Assembly (NCBI RefSeq): GCF_009301415.1
Contig: NZ_CP045074.1
Coordinates: 395,593-459,592, forward strand
Direction: 5' to 3'
DNA length: 64,000 nt
DNA from: Paracoccus kondratievae
GTDB lineage: Bacteria; Pseudomonadota; Alphaproteobacteria; Rhodobacterales; Rhodobacteraceae
Every line of letters begins with the position of its first letter. The first letter of the stretch is position 1. The notes under the pieces are model-generated. The model was not told where the DNA came from. It saw only the letters and a program-made list of their open reading frames with translations, and made no database searches. A program made the translations under genes and the position numbers. Shown here piece by piece: positions 43,761 to 52,406 of this stretch.

Positions 43761-44767
43761 GCGCGGCATGGCCTTGTTCGGCGCAAAGCAAGCTCGTGGC
43801 CCAGCTCGCGGGTTTGACCGGGGTGCCCATCGGCGGGGCTGACGTTCGCGGCCTTCAGACCTGTATCGCGCTCATGAATCGCTTCAATACACTAGATATG
43901 GCCAAGGCCGTAAGGATGGCCCTGCTCCAAAGGGGAACGGGGCAATTCCGACCTCAGCCAGAATTCGCAACACAGCCCGTCAGGGCGGTTGGTGCCATGA
44001 ACCGCAAGAGCAGAACCTTTCGGGGTGAGGTGTCATGGACAGGCTTCGCAGACAACTCTGTGCCGCCGCGACGGCCACATTGCGCGGAGAGAGGGTCCAG
44101 CCGCGCCTTCCAGAACTGTTCTGGGGCCCGCAGCCATATCTATTACAAGCGGGTATCACAACGACCTGCGCCTGCGCATCCATGGCGATCAGGGCGGGCT
44201 TGAAGTCGCTTCGAAAACTGTGTGAGCGCGGTTGCGCGCCTGTCTGTCCCCGGATCTCGAATCTGCCGTCTGGCATGCGGTCGAATAACCTGCCCGCCCC
44301 GACGGTCCATGTGCGTTTCATCGTCGCGATCCGCGGCGAGGGGGTGGCTGATCCCGATTTTGCGCCGCGGCGCTGCGATGTCTGCTGGACCGGGCTGAGC
44401 AGTCCTTGGCCGAGGCCGGGCAGCCGCGCCGTTCAGGGCCATACCGATCCGGGGGCGGCTTCCTCTTTCCCGGCCGCCGCCGGAGCCTTCGCCAAGGATA
44501 GTGTCATGACCTTGCTGTTTATTCCCGGCATCTGGCGTATCTGGTTCAGGATGAATCTGTCGGGCTTTGATGTCCAGATATTGCAGATGCATTCGCAAGG
44601 CGTGAGGTTGCTGGGGGTCAGCGCCGTGATCGGAGCTTGCGATCGCTGGATTGCTGTTCGGATGGCGTGCGTGATCGTGGCACTGCCGCGACGTATCTGT
44701 CCCGCAGGGCTTTCGTCCATGCCTGCGATGGATCGCTCCATCAATCCACGGGATCAAACAACCAGGC
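43761..44767. other. 1-kb gap of decayed sequence without an intact gene
   Basis: Several long frames are open on both strands but none has family features or a ribosome site. The only recognisable piece is the IS481-like N-terminal fragment at 44619-44720. It borders a beheaded GMC oxidoreductase on the right, so this looks like recombined, degenerate DNA. Confidence 0.6.
44619..44720 (-). pseudogene. fragment of an IS481-like transposase N-terminus
   Basis: About 34 residues read DESPAGQIRRGSATITHAIR followed by AIQRSQAPITAL. This is the N-terminal pattern of a group of IS481-type transposases (PAGQIRHGSATTTHA, then AIQRSQASIAALS). Homology stops abruptly at the Leu at 44619, and no catalytic domain follows. 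Recognised from memory of the family, so moderate certainty. Confidence 0.6.
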
Positions 44768-45740
44768 CTAGGCAAGGATCATCGCGGCCGCGCGTTCGGC
44801 GATCATGAACACCGCCGCCTGCGTATTGCCCGAGACCACCGTCGGCATGACCGAGGCGTCGGCGATGCGCAATCCACCCAGCCCGTGCAGCCGCAGCATC
44901 GGGTCCACCACCGCCATCGGATCGGTGCCCATCTTCGCCGTGCCGGTATTGTGATAGATGGTCTGGCCGTTCCGGCGGGTGAACTCGTCCCAGTCCGCAT
45001 CGCTGGAGCAATCGGGTCCGGGGCTCATCTCGTGCGAGACATAGGGGGCCAGCGCGTTTTGCCCGACGATATCGCGCGCAATCTGCATCCCACGCCGCAT
45101 GGCGATCAGATCGGCGGGCGCCGACAGGAAGTTGGGGGCGATCGCCGGCTGGTGAAATGGGTCGGGGGACTGGACGTGGATCGTTCCCACGCTTTCGGGC
45201 CGCAGCTGGGTCACGCCGATGGTCATTCCGGGCTGGCGATCAAGGATGCGTTTTGCCGCGTCGGCATAGCTGGCGTGCATGAAGAAATACTGGATGTCGG
45301 CGTCTTCCAGGTCGGGTCGGGTCTTGACGAAACCCGCCGCCATCCCGGTCCCCAGCGTCAGGATGCCCTTGCGGGTGGCGAAGTATTGCAGCACCGCCCG
45401 CGGCAGCGACAGGCCGCGGGTCTGTTCGTTCAGCGTCACCGGCTGCGTCACCCGCCAGTTCATCCGGGTGCAATAGTGGTCCTGATAGTTCTCGCCCACG
45501 CCGGGCAGCGCATGGCGCGGCGCGATGCCGTGGCGTGCCAGCAGGTCGGGATTGCCGATCCCAGACAGTTCCAGGATCTGCGGCGTCTGTACCGCGCCCG
45601 CCGTCAGGATCACCTCGCGCCCGGCGTGCATGGTGATGTCGCGGCCATTCTTGCGCCAGGTCGCGCCGGTGACGCGCCGGCCCTCAATCTCCAAGCGCAG
45701 GATATGGGCATGGACGATCTGCTGCACGAACACCCCGAGG
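44768..45740 (-). pseudogene. C-terminal remnant of a GMC-family (choline dehydrogenase-like) oxidoreductase
   Basis: From about 45725 leftwards the frame encodes the second half of a GMC flavoenzyme: REVILTAGAVQTPQILELSGIG, PGVGENYQDHY, a substrate domain, then the catalytic His/Asn C-terminus (YHNTGTAKMG and GNTQAAVFMIAERAA). The first half, with the FAD-binding GxGxxG and start codon, is absent. Upstream the same frame stays open but reads as unrelated sequence. About 220-250 residues are missing. Truncation by recombination is likely. Confidence 0.82.
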
Positions 45741-46017
45741 CCTATGCCCTCTATGACCACCTCCACCGCTGGCATCATAGCCGCCCGTTCTTTGCCATCG
45801 CTCCGCGCGCTATGAGCGAGGCGGGAAGCCCGGCATGGCCGCCGAGTGCGCCCGCGATGTGCTGCTTGAGAAGGGCTATATCGTGGAGATCGTGCCGCCC
45901 CGCAGGGGCGTGAGTGCAGGGCAATATCGCTTCTCAGATCAAATGCCCATTTCTGCCCATAATCACAATACACCTCTTTTCCCCTTCTGTGGGGCCTTCT
46001 GTTGTGGAGGGCTGGCA
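45741..46017. other. degenerate coding sequence, probably phage-derived
   Basis: The + strand shows protein-like stretches in two frames (HPEAYALYDHLHRW near 45735; MAAECARDVLLEKGYIVEIV near 45840). They join only through a frameshift near 45800-45830. I do not recognise the family. Confidence 0.35.
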
Positions 46018-46329
46018 ATGACGCCCGACCTCACGACGATCCACCTTGCCTGTGCAATGGACCTGCTTGCCTCGACCCGTGTGCTGGTCAGCACGACCGA
46101 TTGGGGCAACCCCGCGCATGTGGCAGCCGCATCCGAGGGACTGGAAGTTTGCCTCGGCGCTGTGACGGCGATGCTGGACGAGCTGGCCGATGAGCTTGGC
46201 TGTCGTGAAGCCGTCGCCCAGCAGGTGGAGGCAGAGACGCAGCGGGCCTATGCCCTCATCGCGCAGCACGAAGGCAGCAGCAGCATCGCGGGACGCAACC
46301 AGCCGGGCCCTGTTCGCCGGGGATGCTGA
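46018..46329 (+). CDS. small hypothetical protein, phage-region
   Basis: 103 residues, with GTGGAGG placed well before the ATG. Mostly helical, acidic, no signal peptide or membrane span (AMLDELADELGCREAVAQQV). Family not recognised. It lies between degenerate sequence and phage structural remnants, so it is probably a surviving prophage gene. Confidence 0.5.
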   Translation: MTPDLTTIHLACAMDLLASTRVLVSTTDWGNPAHVAAASEGLEVCLGAVTAMLDELADELGCREAVAQQVEAETQRAYALIAQHEGSSSIAGRNQPGPVRRGC

Positions 46330-46551
46330 ATGCGGGTTTGTTTTGGACCCGCATTTTTCTGAGGGCCTGCCAGCAGTTGCCATTGCTCCTGCATCTTGCT
46401 GCGCGGCCATCAACCGGCCGAGGCCACGGCAAAAGGGTGCATCTGCTGCGGGGTTTGGGCACCGGGGGGTGGTCGCCAACTTTGGCCCTTGTGGTGGGGA
46501 CCGGCGGGGGGGGGCCGGCCTGCAAGATATGACGAGATTGGAGTTTTTGGG

Positions 46552-46806
46552 ATGAGCGAAAAAACTGCCTCTGATCGCCCGCCTTTGGACAGGTGGCGGG
46601 TGGATGCTGTGCTGGAACCGGAACGGAAACCGTGAGGCCTGCCGCAGATCGCCACCGCTCTGGGCGTCAGCGTCGGGACCGCACTGAAGCTGGCAGCAAG
46701 ACCCGAGGTGCCGATCTATCGTCCGGTTGGATCGGACAGCTACTTTGCGTTGCTGAGCGATCTTCGAGCGTGGCAGCGCAGCGGAAAAGGCCCCGCAGGT
46801 GTATGA
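46552..46806 (+). pseudogene. small HTH protein gene with in-frame TGA
   Basis: 85 codons with one TGA at 46633-46635. Before it: MSEKTASDRPPLDRW and VDAVLEPERKP. After it: an HTH-like LPQIATALGVSVGTALKLAA, then a short wing. Continuity of the frame on both sides of the TGA indicates a single point mutation. Position just upstream of a phage portal gene suggests a phage DNA-binding or packaging protein. Confidence 0.6.
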
Positions 46807-46871
46807 TTTTGTGGGGTTTTGTAGTATCCTGAACCTGTGCGCAAGGGCTGTCATGGCCCATAAACTGGTCC

Positions 46872-47354
46872 ATGAGCATCTGGACCACCCTGCGCAAGAC
46901 CTTCGCGCCCGAGAGGAAATCGCTGGCATCGCCTGACGCGGCGCTGGTTGAGGTATTCGGCGCGGAGGCGACCACGACCGGGATCGTCGTCAGCACCTCG
47001 GCTGCGCTGCGCGTCCCTGCGGTTGCCAATGCGATCCAGCTGATTTCGGAAGCCGTTGCCTCGCTCGACGTGACGGTGAAGCGGATCGAGGGCCAGACCG
47101 AAATCGACGTGCCCGAGCATCCGGTGCTGGCGCTGCTGCGTGATGAAGCAAACGACTGGATGACCGGCTTTGAGCTGATCCGCCAGATCGTCCGTGATGC
47201 CCTGATGAGCGATGCTGGCGGGCTGGCATGGGTCAACCGGGTCAATGGCGAGGTGCGGGAGATCATCCGCTATCGCCCGAGCTTCCTGCAATTCGACCTC
47301 GACCTTGGGCGAGGCGTTCAGGAAGATGAACGCGCAGCGCCCGTCATGGGATGA
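46872..47354 (+). pseudogene. truncated HK97-family phage portal protein
   Basis: 160 residues. The N-terminal part matches HK97-type portals (STSAALRVPAVANAIQLIS, AIASLDVTVK-like, HPVLALLRDEANDWMTGFE, then LAWVNRVNGEVREIIRY). Intact portals are about 400 residues; here homology ends near RYRPS and a short unrelated tail leads to a stop. No terminase, protease or capsid gene is nearby, so this is a prophage remnant. Confidence 0.8.
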
Positions 47355-47550
47355 AGGACAGCCGGAATGGACCATTCACGCAGGAACCCTGATCGAGCGG
47401 ACCCGCTGCGTTCGCTGTCATAAGCCATTACCCGAGGGGCATTTCAAGTTCTGCAGCAACACATGCGCTGCAAGTCATTCCCATCGGCTGGCGCGAATGA
47501 AGGACGCGGAAGAGGATCAGGTGATCAGGTTAGCGACACGCCTGATCTAG
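47326..47550 (+). CDS. small zinc-knuckle protein
   Basis: 74 residues with one Cys4 module, CVRCHKPLPEGHFKFCSNTC, followed by basic residues. It overlaps the end of the portal remnant and the start of a second protein holding four more copies of the same module in another frame. Either two overlapping genes or one gene split by a frameshift near 47500-47550. Confidence 0.5.
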   Translation: MNAQRPSWDEGQPEWTIHAGTLIERTRCVRCHKPLPEGHFKFCSNTCAASHSHRLARMKDAEEDQVIRLATRLI

Positions 47551-48137
47551 CGCATCGCTGCGAATGTTGCGGTAATCTTCTGCCAGCAGGAGCCCGGGCG
47601 AGCCGAAAGTTTTGTTCGCCGCAATGTGTTCAGAAGGAACGCACGCGCCTTGAGCGCGAAGCACGATCAGAAGAACTTGCAGGCAGGGCCTGCGCCACCT
47701 GTGGCGAGGTCATATCTGCGCATATGAGACGCGATGCTAAGTATTGCTCTATCCCTTGCGCCTTGGCGGCACAGAGGAAACGACGAATGGCGGTGGCTGC
47801 CGCACGATTATGCGCCAGCTGTGGCAGCCTTTTCCAGCCGGATAAGCCGGGCCGCCGCTTTTGCAGCCAGCTATGTGCGGTGGAGGCGACCAGGAAGCGC
47901 CAGGCTATCTCCTGCGCTCAATGCGGCGTGAAGTTTCATCCTCGCAAAGACAATGCCCGATTCTGCTCGCGGTCATGCGCAGCAAAGCACAAACATGCGA
48001 CCGGCACTTTGCGCCACTTTCCCCGCAAACTCACCGCAGCGAGGCTGGATCACGCGCTTGCCCCGCGCAGGCCTAAGCGCCGCTATGTCCAGCGCCTCAC
48101 CCCGGCCCGCCTCGACCGGCTGTTGGCAGGCCGGTAG
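47463..48137 (+). CDS. protein with four tandem Cys4 zinc-knuckle modules
   Basis: 224 residues if started at the ATG at 47463. Modules of form C-x2-C-x(12-16)-C-S-x2-C begin with CECCGNLLPAG, CATCGEVISAH, CASCGSLFQPD and CAQCGVKFHPR; each is followed by a basic linker. The C-terminus has a twofold motif, LTAARLDHAL and LTPARLDRLL. No family recognised; nucleic-acid binding is plausible. The start is uncertain because the region upstream of the first module overlaps the preceding ORF, which itself ends in a fifth module. Confidence 0.55.
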   Translation: MRCKSFPSAGANEGRGRGSGDQVSDTPDLAHRCECCGNLLPAGARASRKFCSPQCVQKERTRLEREARSEELAGRACATCGEVISAHMRRDAKYCSIPCALAAQRKRRMAVAAARLCASCGSLFQPDKPGRRFCSQLCAVEATRKRQAISCAQCGVKFHPRKDNARFCSRSCAAKHKHATGTLRHFPRKLTAARLDHALAPRRPKRRYVQRLTPARLDRLLAGR

Positions 48138-48360
48138 CTGAAATCCGCAGTAATTGCGGAAATTCAGAAAGGCCAAGAAACCAGAGACTTCGCCGCGCAG
48201 CAACGGGGCGAGGTGGCACGGCACGGTGGGGACAAGATGAGCAACGTTGCCAAGTCCAACGTTGCCGGCACCGCCGCCGTAAACGATTGATTCATATCAG
48301 CGTGATGCTGGCAAATGGGGGGCGGAAAGAGCGCTCAAAATTGAGTAGATCCCTACGGTA
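48138..48360. other. 223-bp gap, no intact gene
   Basis: A short + strand frame (RDFAAQQRGEVARHGGDK, then SNVAKSNVAG up to TGA near 48291) reads like the middle of a phage or plasmid DNA-binding protein but has no start or continuation. Otherwise nothing is seen. Confidence 0.3.
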
Positions 48361-48610
48361 TCATATGGTCTCGATAATCGCCCAGGAACCGTGCTGAAGT
48401 TGTTTGATCTTGGCAAGGACGCGGGGGGGGGGCGCTACCCTCGGCGAAGCGAACGATGGTTCCATGCGGGGTACCATCATCACTTTCGTATGGCTCGATT
48501 TCCCATATCAACCGATCCAGCTCGGCACGGGTAATTTCGAGCATGGCAGCCAACTGATCGGCAGTTTCACTCTCCATCCGCTCTTCCAGTTCCCGGCTAC
48601 TCATAAGCAC
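48361..48610 (-). pseudogene. small hypothetical ORF interrupted at a G10 tract
   Basis: The minus frame from 48610 reads SSRELEERMESETADQLAAM and RLIWEIEPYESDDGTPHGT up to a run of ten C (G10 on +, 48423-48432). The uninterrupted frame then yields a poor tail ending at 48353. One base more or less gives VLAKIKQLQHGSWAIIETI with a stop at 48361, a far better ending. Either a real or phase-variable frameshift, or a sequencing error in the homopolymer. Family not recognised. Confidence 0.6.
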
Positions 48611-48716
48611 ACTCCAAGGCTGCTCATCCAGAGAGAACGATGCTCTTGAGCCGAGCGTGAGTCAGACCGCCGCCCCGTAGGACTGGCTTGACCGTTCCCC
48701 GAGTGTTTCCCCACAT

Positions 48717-48739
48717 GAAAATTCCCGCTGAATGGCGGG
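48717..48739 (-). terminator. terminator of tRNA-Ala
   Basis: On the minus strand CCCGC-CATTCA-GCGGG is followed by AATTTTC, about 30 bp beyond the tRNA 3' end. Confidence 0.6.
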
Positions 48740-48769
48740 GCGGATTTTTGCGCAAGCTCTTGATTTTAT

Positions 48770-48845
<76 letters not shown>

Positions 48846-48887
48846 ACCGGAGGTCCGGGCGGCGTCTGCCGCTTCCGTGTGAGGCGT

Positions 48888-48916
48888 CGTATAGGAGGGC
48901 GCGCGGGGAGGTGCAA
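48888..48916 (-). promoter_or_regulatory. promoter of tRNA-Ala
   Basis: On the minus strand TTGCAC (48916-48911), 17 bp, TATACG (48893-48888), with the tRNA 5' end 43 bp beyond the -10 box. Confidence 0.65.
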
Positions 48917-49064
48917 GCGGAAAAATGCAACCTCGGAGAAAATCTCCGGAGAAACCACGTAAAGCACAGAAATTACGATATTTTTTTGTGAATTTCTGGC
49001 CGAACGCATGAGCGATGGAGGGGGCGGAGCAGCGGTGCTGCTTCGCCCGTCGGTTAGGAAAATG

Positions 49065-49892
49065 TCAGCCGAGACCCAGCTTGCCGCGCAGGGTCGCAAG
49101 GTCCTCGGCCAGCGTGTTAACCTTGGCTGAAAGCGCGTTGCGGTCTGCATCCGTCAGCTCTTCGTAGGAAACAAAGCCGCCCTCGGCGGTGCGGTATTTC
49201 CCAAGCACCTCGTCCACGGTCTTGAAGTTCCCGTCGACCTTGGCGACGAAATCCGCCTCGGATTCGGCGATCAGCGGGCGCAGCAGCTCATAGATCTTTT
49301 GCGCGCCCTCAAAGTTCGCGTCGAAATCCCACAGGTCGGTGCGCGAATAACGGTCCTCTTCGCCCGAGATCTTGGTTGCGGCGACCTCTTCCATCAGCAC
49401 ACCGGCGCCGCCGACCACCACTTCGGGCGGGAAGGTCAGGTCGTTGATCCGCGAATCGAGCTCTTTCACATCGGCAAGCAGGCGGTCGGCATATTCGCCC
49501 AGCCCCTCGGTCGAGCCCTGTTCCCACAGGCCGTATTCAAGGCGGTGGAAGCCGGTGAAGGCAGGGTCCTGTTCGGCCTTTTCATAGTCATCGGCGCGGG
49601 CGTCGATCGACACATCAAGGTCCGAGAACAGCTCGGCGATTGGTTCGATCTTTTCGTAGCTGGTGCGGGTCGGGGCGAAAAGCGACTTGGCCTTTTCGAC
49701 GTCGCCCGCCTTGACGGTCTCGGTCAAGGCAGTGGTGTCCTCGACCAGTTTGGCGGTGTTTTCAGCCACATACAGCTTATATTCGGCCAGAGGCGCGACC
49801 AGATCCAGCGAGGGATCTGCCGCCATGGCAGGCGCGGCAAACCCGCCAAGCGCCAAGGCCAGAGCCGTTGTTTTGAGATATTTTCCGACCAT
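49065..49892 (-). CDS. EfeM/EfeO-like M75 (imelysin-fold) periplasmic iron protein, no cupredoxin domain
   Basis: 275 residues with a Sec signal (cleavage near AMA-A). The M75 domain carries the HxxE metal motif in GFHRLEYGLWEQ. Unlike the EfeO encoded two genes upstream it has no cupredoxin domain. It is the last gene of the efe operon, 40 bp after efeB. Role: periplasmic iron binding and delivery. The ATG at 49892 is preceded by GGGAG at long spacing; longer starts lie within the efeB 3' end. Confidence 0.85.
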   Translation of the reverse strand: MVGKYLKTTALALALGGFAAPAMAADPSLDLVAPLAEYKLYVAENTAKLVEDTTALTETVKAGDVEKAKSLFAPTRTSYEKIEPIAELFSDLDVSIDARADDYEKAEQDPAFTGFHRLEYGLWEQGSTEGLGEYADRLLADVKELDSRINDLTFPPEVVVGGAGVLMEEVAATKISGEEDRYSRTDLWDFDANFEGAQKIYELLRPLIAESEADFVAKVDGNFKTVDEVLGKYRTAEGGFVSYEELTDADRNALSAKVNTLAEDLATLRGKLGLG

Positions 49893-49932
49893 CTTTTCCA
49901 ACTCCCGTTTGATGGATTTCCGGCTTGGCGGA

Positions 49933-51246
49933 TCAGCTTCGCCTGGCTGCTTTGACAAGGGAAGAGCCGAGGTAATCCCCGGCCTCGACGCCCGGCAGGG
50001 CAAAGAAATAACCCCCGCCCACCGGCTTGATATATTCCTCTAGAGGTTCGCCATTCAGCCGGTTCTGGACCGCTATAAAACCGGCCTCAAGATCGGCCTG
50101 ATAGGCGATGAACAGCAGCCCCTGATCAAGCTGTCCGTTCTTTTGCACGCCCCGCGAATAGTTGAACGGGCGGCGCAGCATCAGGTTGCGGGCGCTTTCG
50201 GGCGTGCGGGGATTGGCGAGCCGGATATGGGAATCTGGCGGAGTCTTTTCCCCGTCAGGGTCGGCGGCATAGTCGGGCACGTCATATTCGCTGGCCTCTG
50301 GCGCATCAAGCGGCGCGCCAGAGACCTTGGTGCGGCCAAAGATGTTCTCTTGTTCGGACAGCGGTGCGCGGTCCCAGCGTTCGACAAAATTACGGATCAC
50401 GCGCACGGCCTGATAGCTGCCGCCATGGGCCCATTCGGGTTCATCTGCGCCATGGGTCCAGACCACCTGATCCATCAGTTCTGCATCATTGGCGTCGGGG
50501 TTGGCCGAACCGTCGCGGAAGCCAAGAAAGTTGCGCGCGCTGGGGGTCGAGCCATCGGCCGCGGGTGGGACCGGTGGCACGAAACCCTCGATCATCCAGC
50601 GCATGACCAGAAATTCGGACAGGTTCTTAAGGATGTCGCGCAAGGCGTGGATATTGGTGTCGGGCAGGTTCGCGCAGAATTGCAGCGACAGATCGCCATG
50701 ACACAGCGCCGGGTCCAGCGCGTCATTCGGGAATTGCGTCATGCGCTGCAGCCGCGTGGGCTTTAGCCCGGTAAGCCAGTCGTACCGCTCAAACAGCGAT
50801 GCGCCGAGGCCCAGAGTGATGGTCAGGTTGTCAGGCGCGATCACCGGGCCGAGCAGACCGGAATCGGTTGGCGGCAGTTTGGGATCCCGGGCCGGAACCT
50901 CGCCGCCCTGGGTCAGAAAGACGGCGCGTTCGGTCAAAAGTTTCAGCATCTGTTCGAACTCATCAAGCGATGAGACGACGATATCAAAGGATGCAAAGAT
51001 GCCGCTGGCCGGGCGGGGGGTCAGGATGCCGGCCTGATGGGGGCCATAGAAGGGCACGCTTTGCGCTGCCGTTTCGGCATGGCCCGCGGGTGCATCGACC
51101 ACCTGATGGCCGGGCTTGGCCTCATCGGCCAGCGCAGGCAGCGCAAGGGGGCCAAGCCCCCCCGCGACAGTCCCGCCCAGCACACTCAATCCCAGCCGGC
51201 CAAGAAGGTCGCGACGCGTGACGGCAAGCGGGGTCTGACGGATCAT
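49933..51246 (-). CDS. efeB: EfeB, Tat-exported DyP-type haem peroxidase
   Basis: 437 residues. Twin-arginine signal TRRDLLGRLGLSV, then the two ferredoxin-like halves of a DyP peroxidase. GFRDG (242-246) holds the catalytic Asp, and H340 in DSHIRLANPR is the probable proximal haem ligand. In the Efe system it oxidises Fe(II) for import by EfeU, and it may release iron from haem. It starts 2 bp after the efeO stop. Confidence 0.92.
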   Translation of the reverse strand: MIRQTPLAVTRRDLLGRLGLSVLGGTVAGGLGPLALPALADEAKPGHQVVDAPAGHAETAAQSVPFYGPHQAGILTPRPASGIFASFDIVVSSLDEFEQMLKLLTERAVFLTQGGEVPARDPKLPPTDSGLLGPVIAPDNLTITLGLGASLFERYDWLTGLKPTRLQRMTQFPNDALDPALCHGDLSLQFCANLPDTNIHALRDILKNLSEFLVMRWMIEGFVPPVPPAADGSTPSARNFLGFRDGSANPDANDAELMDQVVWTHGADEPEWAHGGSYQAVRVIRNFVERWDRAPLSEQENIFGRTKVSGAPLDAPEASEYDVPDYAADPDGEKTPPDSHIRLANPRTPESARNLMLRRPFNYSRGVQKNGQLDQGLLFIAYQADLEAGFIAVQNRLNGEPLEEYIKPVGGGYFFALPGVEAGDYLGSSLVKAARRS

Positions 51247-51248
51247 TT

Positions 51249-52406
51249 CTAGTTCATTCCAATGGCAGGTTGCAGTTTGCGCAGGCTTTCAAACAGCTGG
51301 GTCAGGTCCGCAGCCAGCGCCTCGCGCTGATCCTTGGGGACATCGCCATAGCTCGGATGTCCTTCAGCGGTGATTGTGGCCAGACGGGCGCGGGTGGCCT
51401 GCAAGTCCTGTTCGATCACCTTGTCCAGCGCCGGATCAACCTGTGAGACGACCTGACGCAGCAGGGTGGTCAGCTTTTCGATCCCGTCGAGGCTTGCGCC
51501 CAGATCCTCAAGGTCGTTACCGGCGTATAGGTTGTCACCCTGTGGCAGCTGGCCTTGCGCGATTTGCAGGGCGCTTTCGCCCGGCATCTCGATCAGCAGG
51601 CCGGGATCCAGCGGGGCTTGCTTAAGCCGGGCCGCAAGTTCGGTCAGATCCTTGACCAAAGCCTCGGCGACCGGGGTCAGCCCCTCGGTGCTGTTTTCGG
51701 CGAAAAGCCCGTATTCGATCCGGTGATAGCCGGTAAAGGCGGGGTCAGCCTCGCGCTTTGCCAGATACGCGGCGTGTACGTCGATACGCTCTTCAAGGTC
51801 CGAAAAGCGATAGGCCAGCGGCTCGACCCGACGATAGGGCAGGCGAGCCTGACGCCAAGCCTCGCGCGCGGCCTCAAGATCGCCTGCGGCGACGGCATCG
51901 CGCAGCGCCTCGGCTGCCTTTACGGCGGCATTGCCCTGCATGACCAGATAGACGCGGTATTCCGACAACGGCCCAAGGAACTTGCGCAGCGTGACCTCAG
52001 AGGCTGCCGCCGCCGCCTCATCCGAGGGGGTCACGGTCAGCGTGCCACGCGGGTTCGACAACAGCCCGCAGGTGATTGCGTATTCGCCGGGCGCAAGCTG
52101 CACCTCCAGTGTCGAGCGAAAGCCGGGGGCGATATTTTCACGCTCGGCCACCACCATGACCCCGTCCAGGATCTCCCATTCGATAGGGCGGTCGCTGGCA
52201 TTGACGATCTCAAAGCTGCGCCGCCCGCCGGGGACGGTGATTGTATTCGGTTCGCAGGTGGTGGCATTGACGGTGACCAGCTGATCGGCCGTCGTCTGAG
52301 CGGCTGCGTTTTTTTGCGCAGCGTACCAGAATGTCACGCCGCCTGCGACGACCAGCGCCCCGGCAGCGGCGATGGCCAGATAGATGCCTTTGGAAGGTTT
52401 GCTCAT
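51249..52406 (-). CDS. efeO: EfeO, cupredoxin-M75 periplasmic iron-uptake protein
   Basis: 385 residues. An N-terminal membrane anchor/signal (about 8-28), a cupredoxin domain (about 40-125) and an M75 domain with HxxE in GYHRIEYGLF. This is the standard EfeO architecture. It supplies iron, and possibly copper-dependent oxidation, to EfeU. The start overlaps the efeU stop (ATGA). Confidence 0.92.
   Translation of the reverse strand: MSKPSKGIYLAIAAAGALVVAGGVTFWYAAQKNAAAQTTADQLVTVNATTCEPNTITVPGGRRSFEIVNASDRPIEWEILDGVMVVAERENIAPGFRSTLEVQLAPGEYAITCGLLSNPRGTLTVTPSDEAAAAASEVTLRKFLGPLSEYRVYLVMQGNAAVKAAEALRDAVAAGDLEAAREAWRQARLPYRRVEPLAYRFSDLEERIDVHAAYLAKREADPAFTGYHRIEYGLFAENSTEGLTPVAEALVKDLTELAARLKQAPLDPGLLIEMPGESALQIAQGQLPQGDNLYAGNDLEDLGASLDGIEKLTTLLRQVVSQVDPALDKVIEQDLQATRARLATITAEGHPSYGDVPKDQREALAADLTQLFESLRKLQPAIGMN

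Noticed and set aside
46872..47354. Portal gene as part of a gene transfer agent
   Set aside because: GTA clusters hold a full set of head and tail genes in order; here only a truncated portal and unrelated remnants are present.
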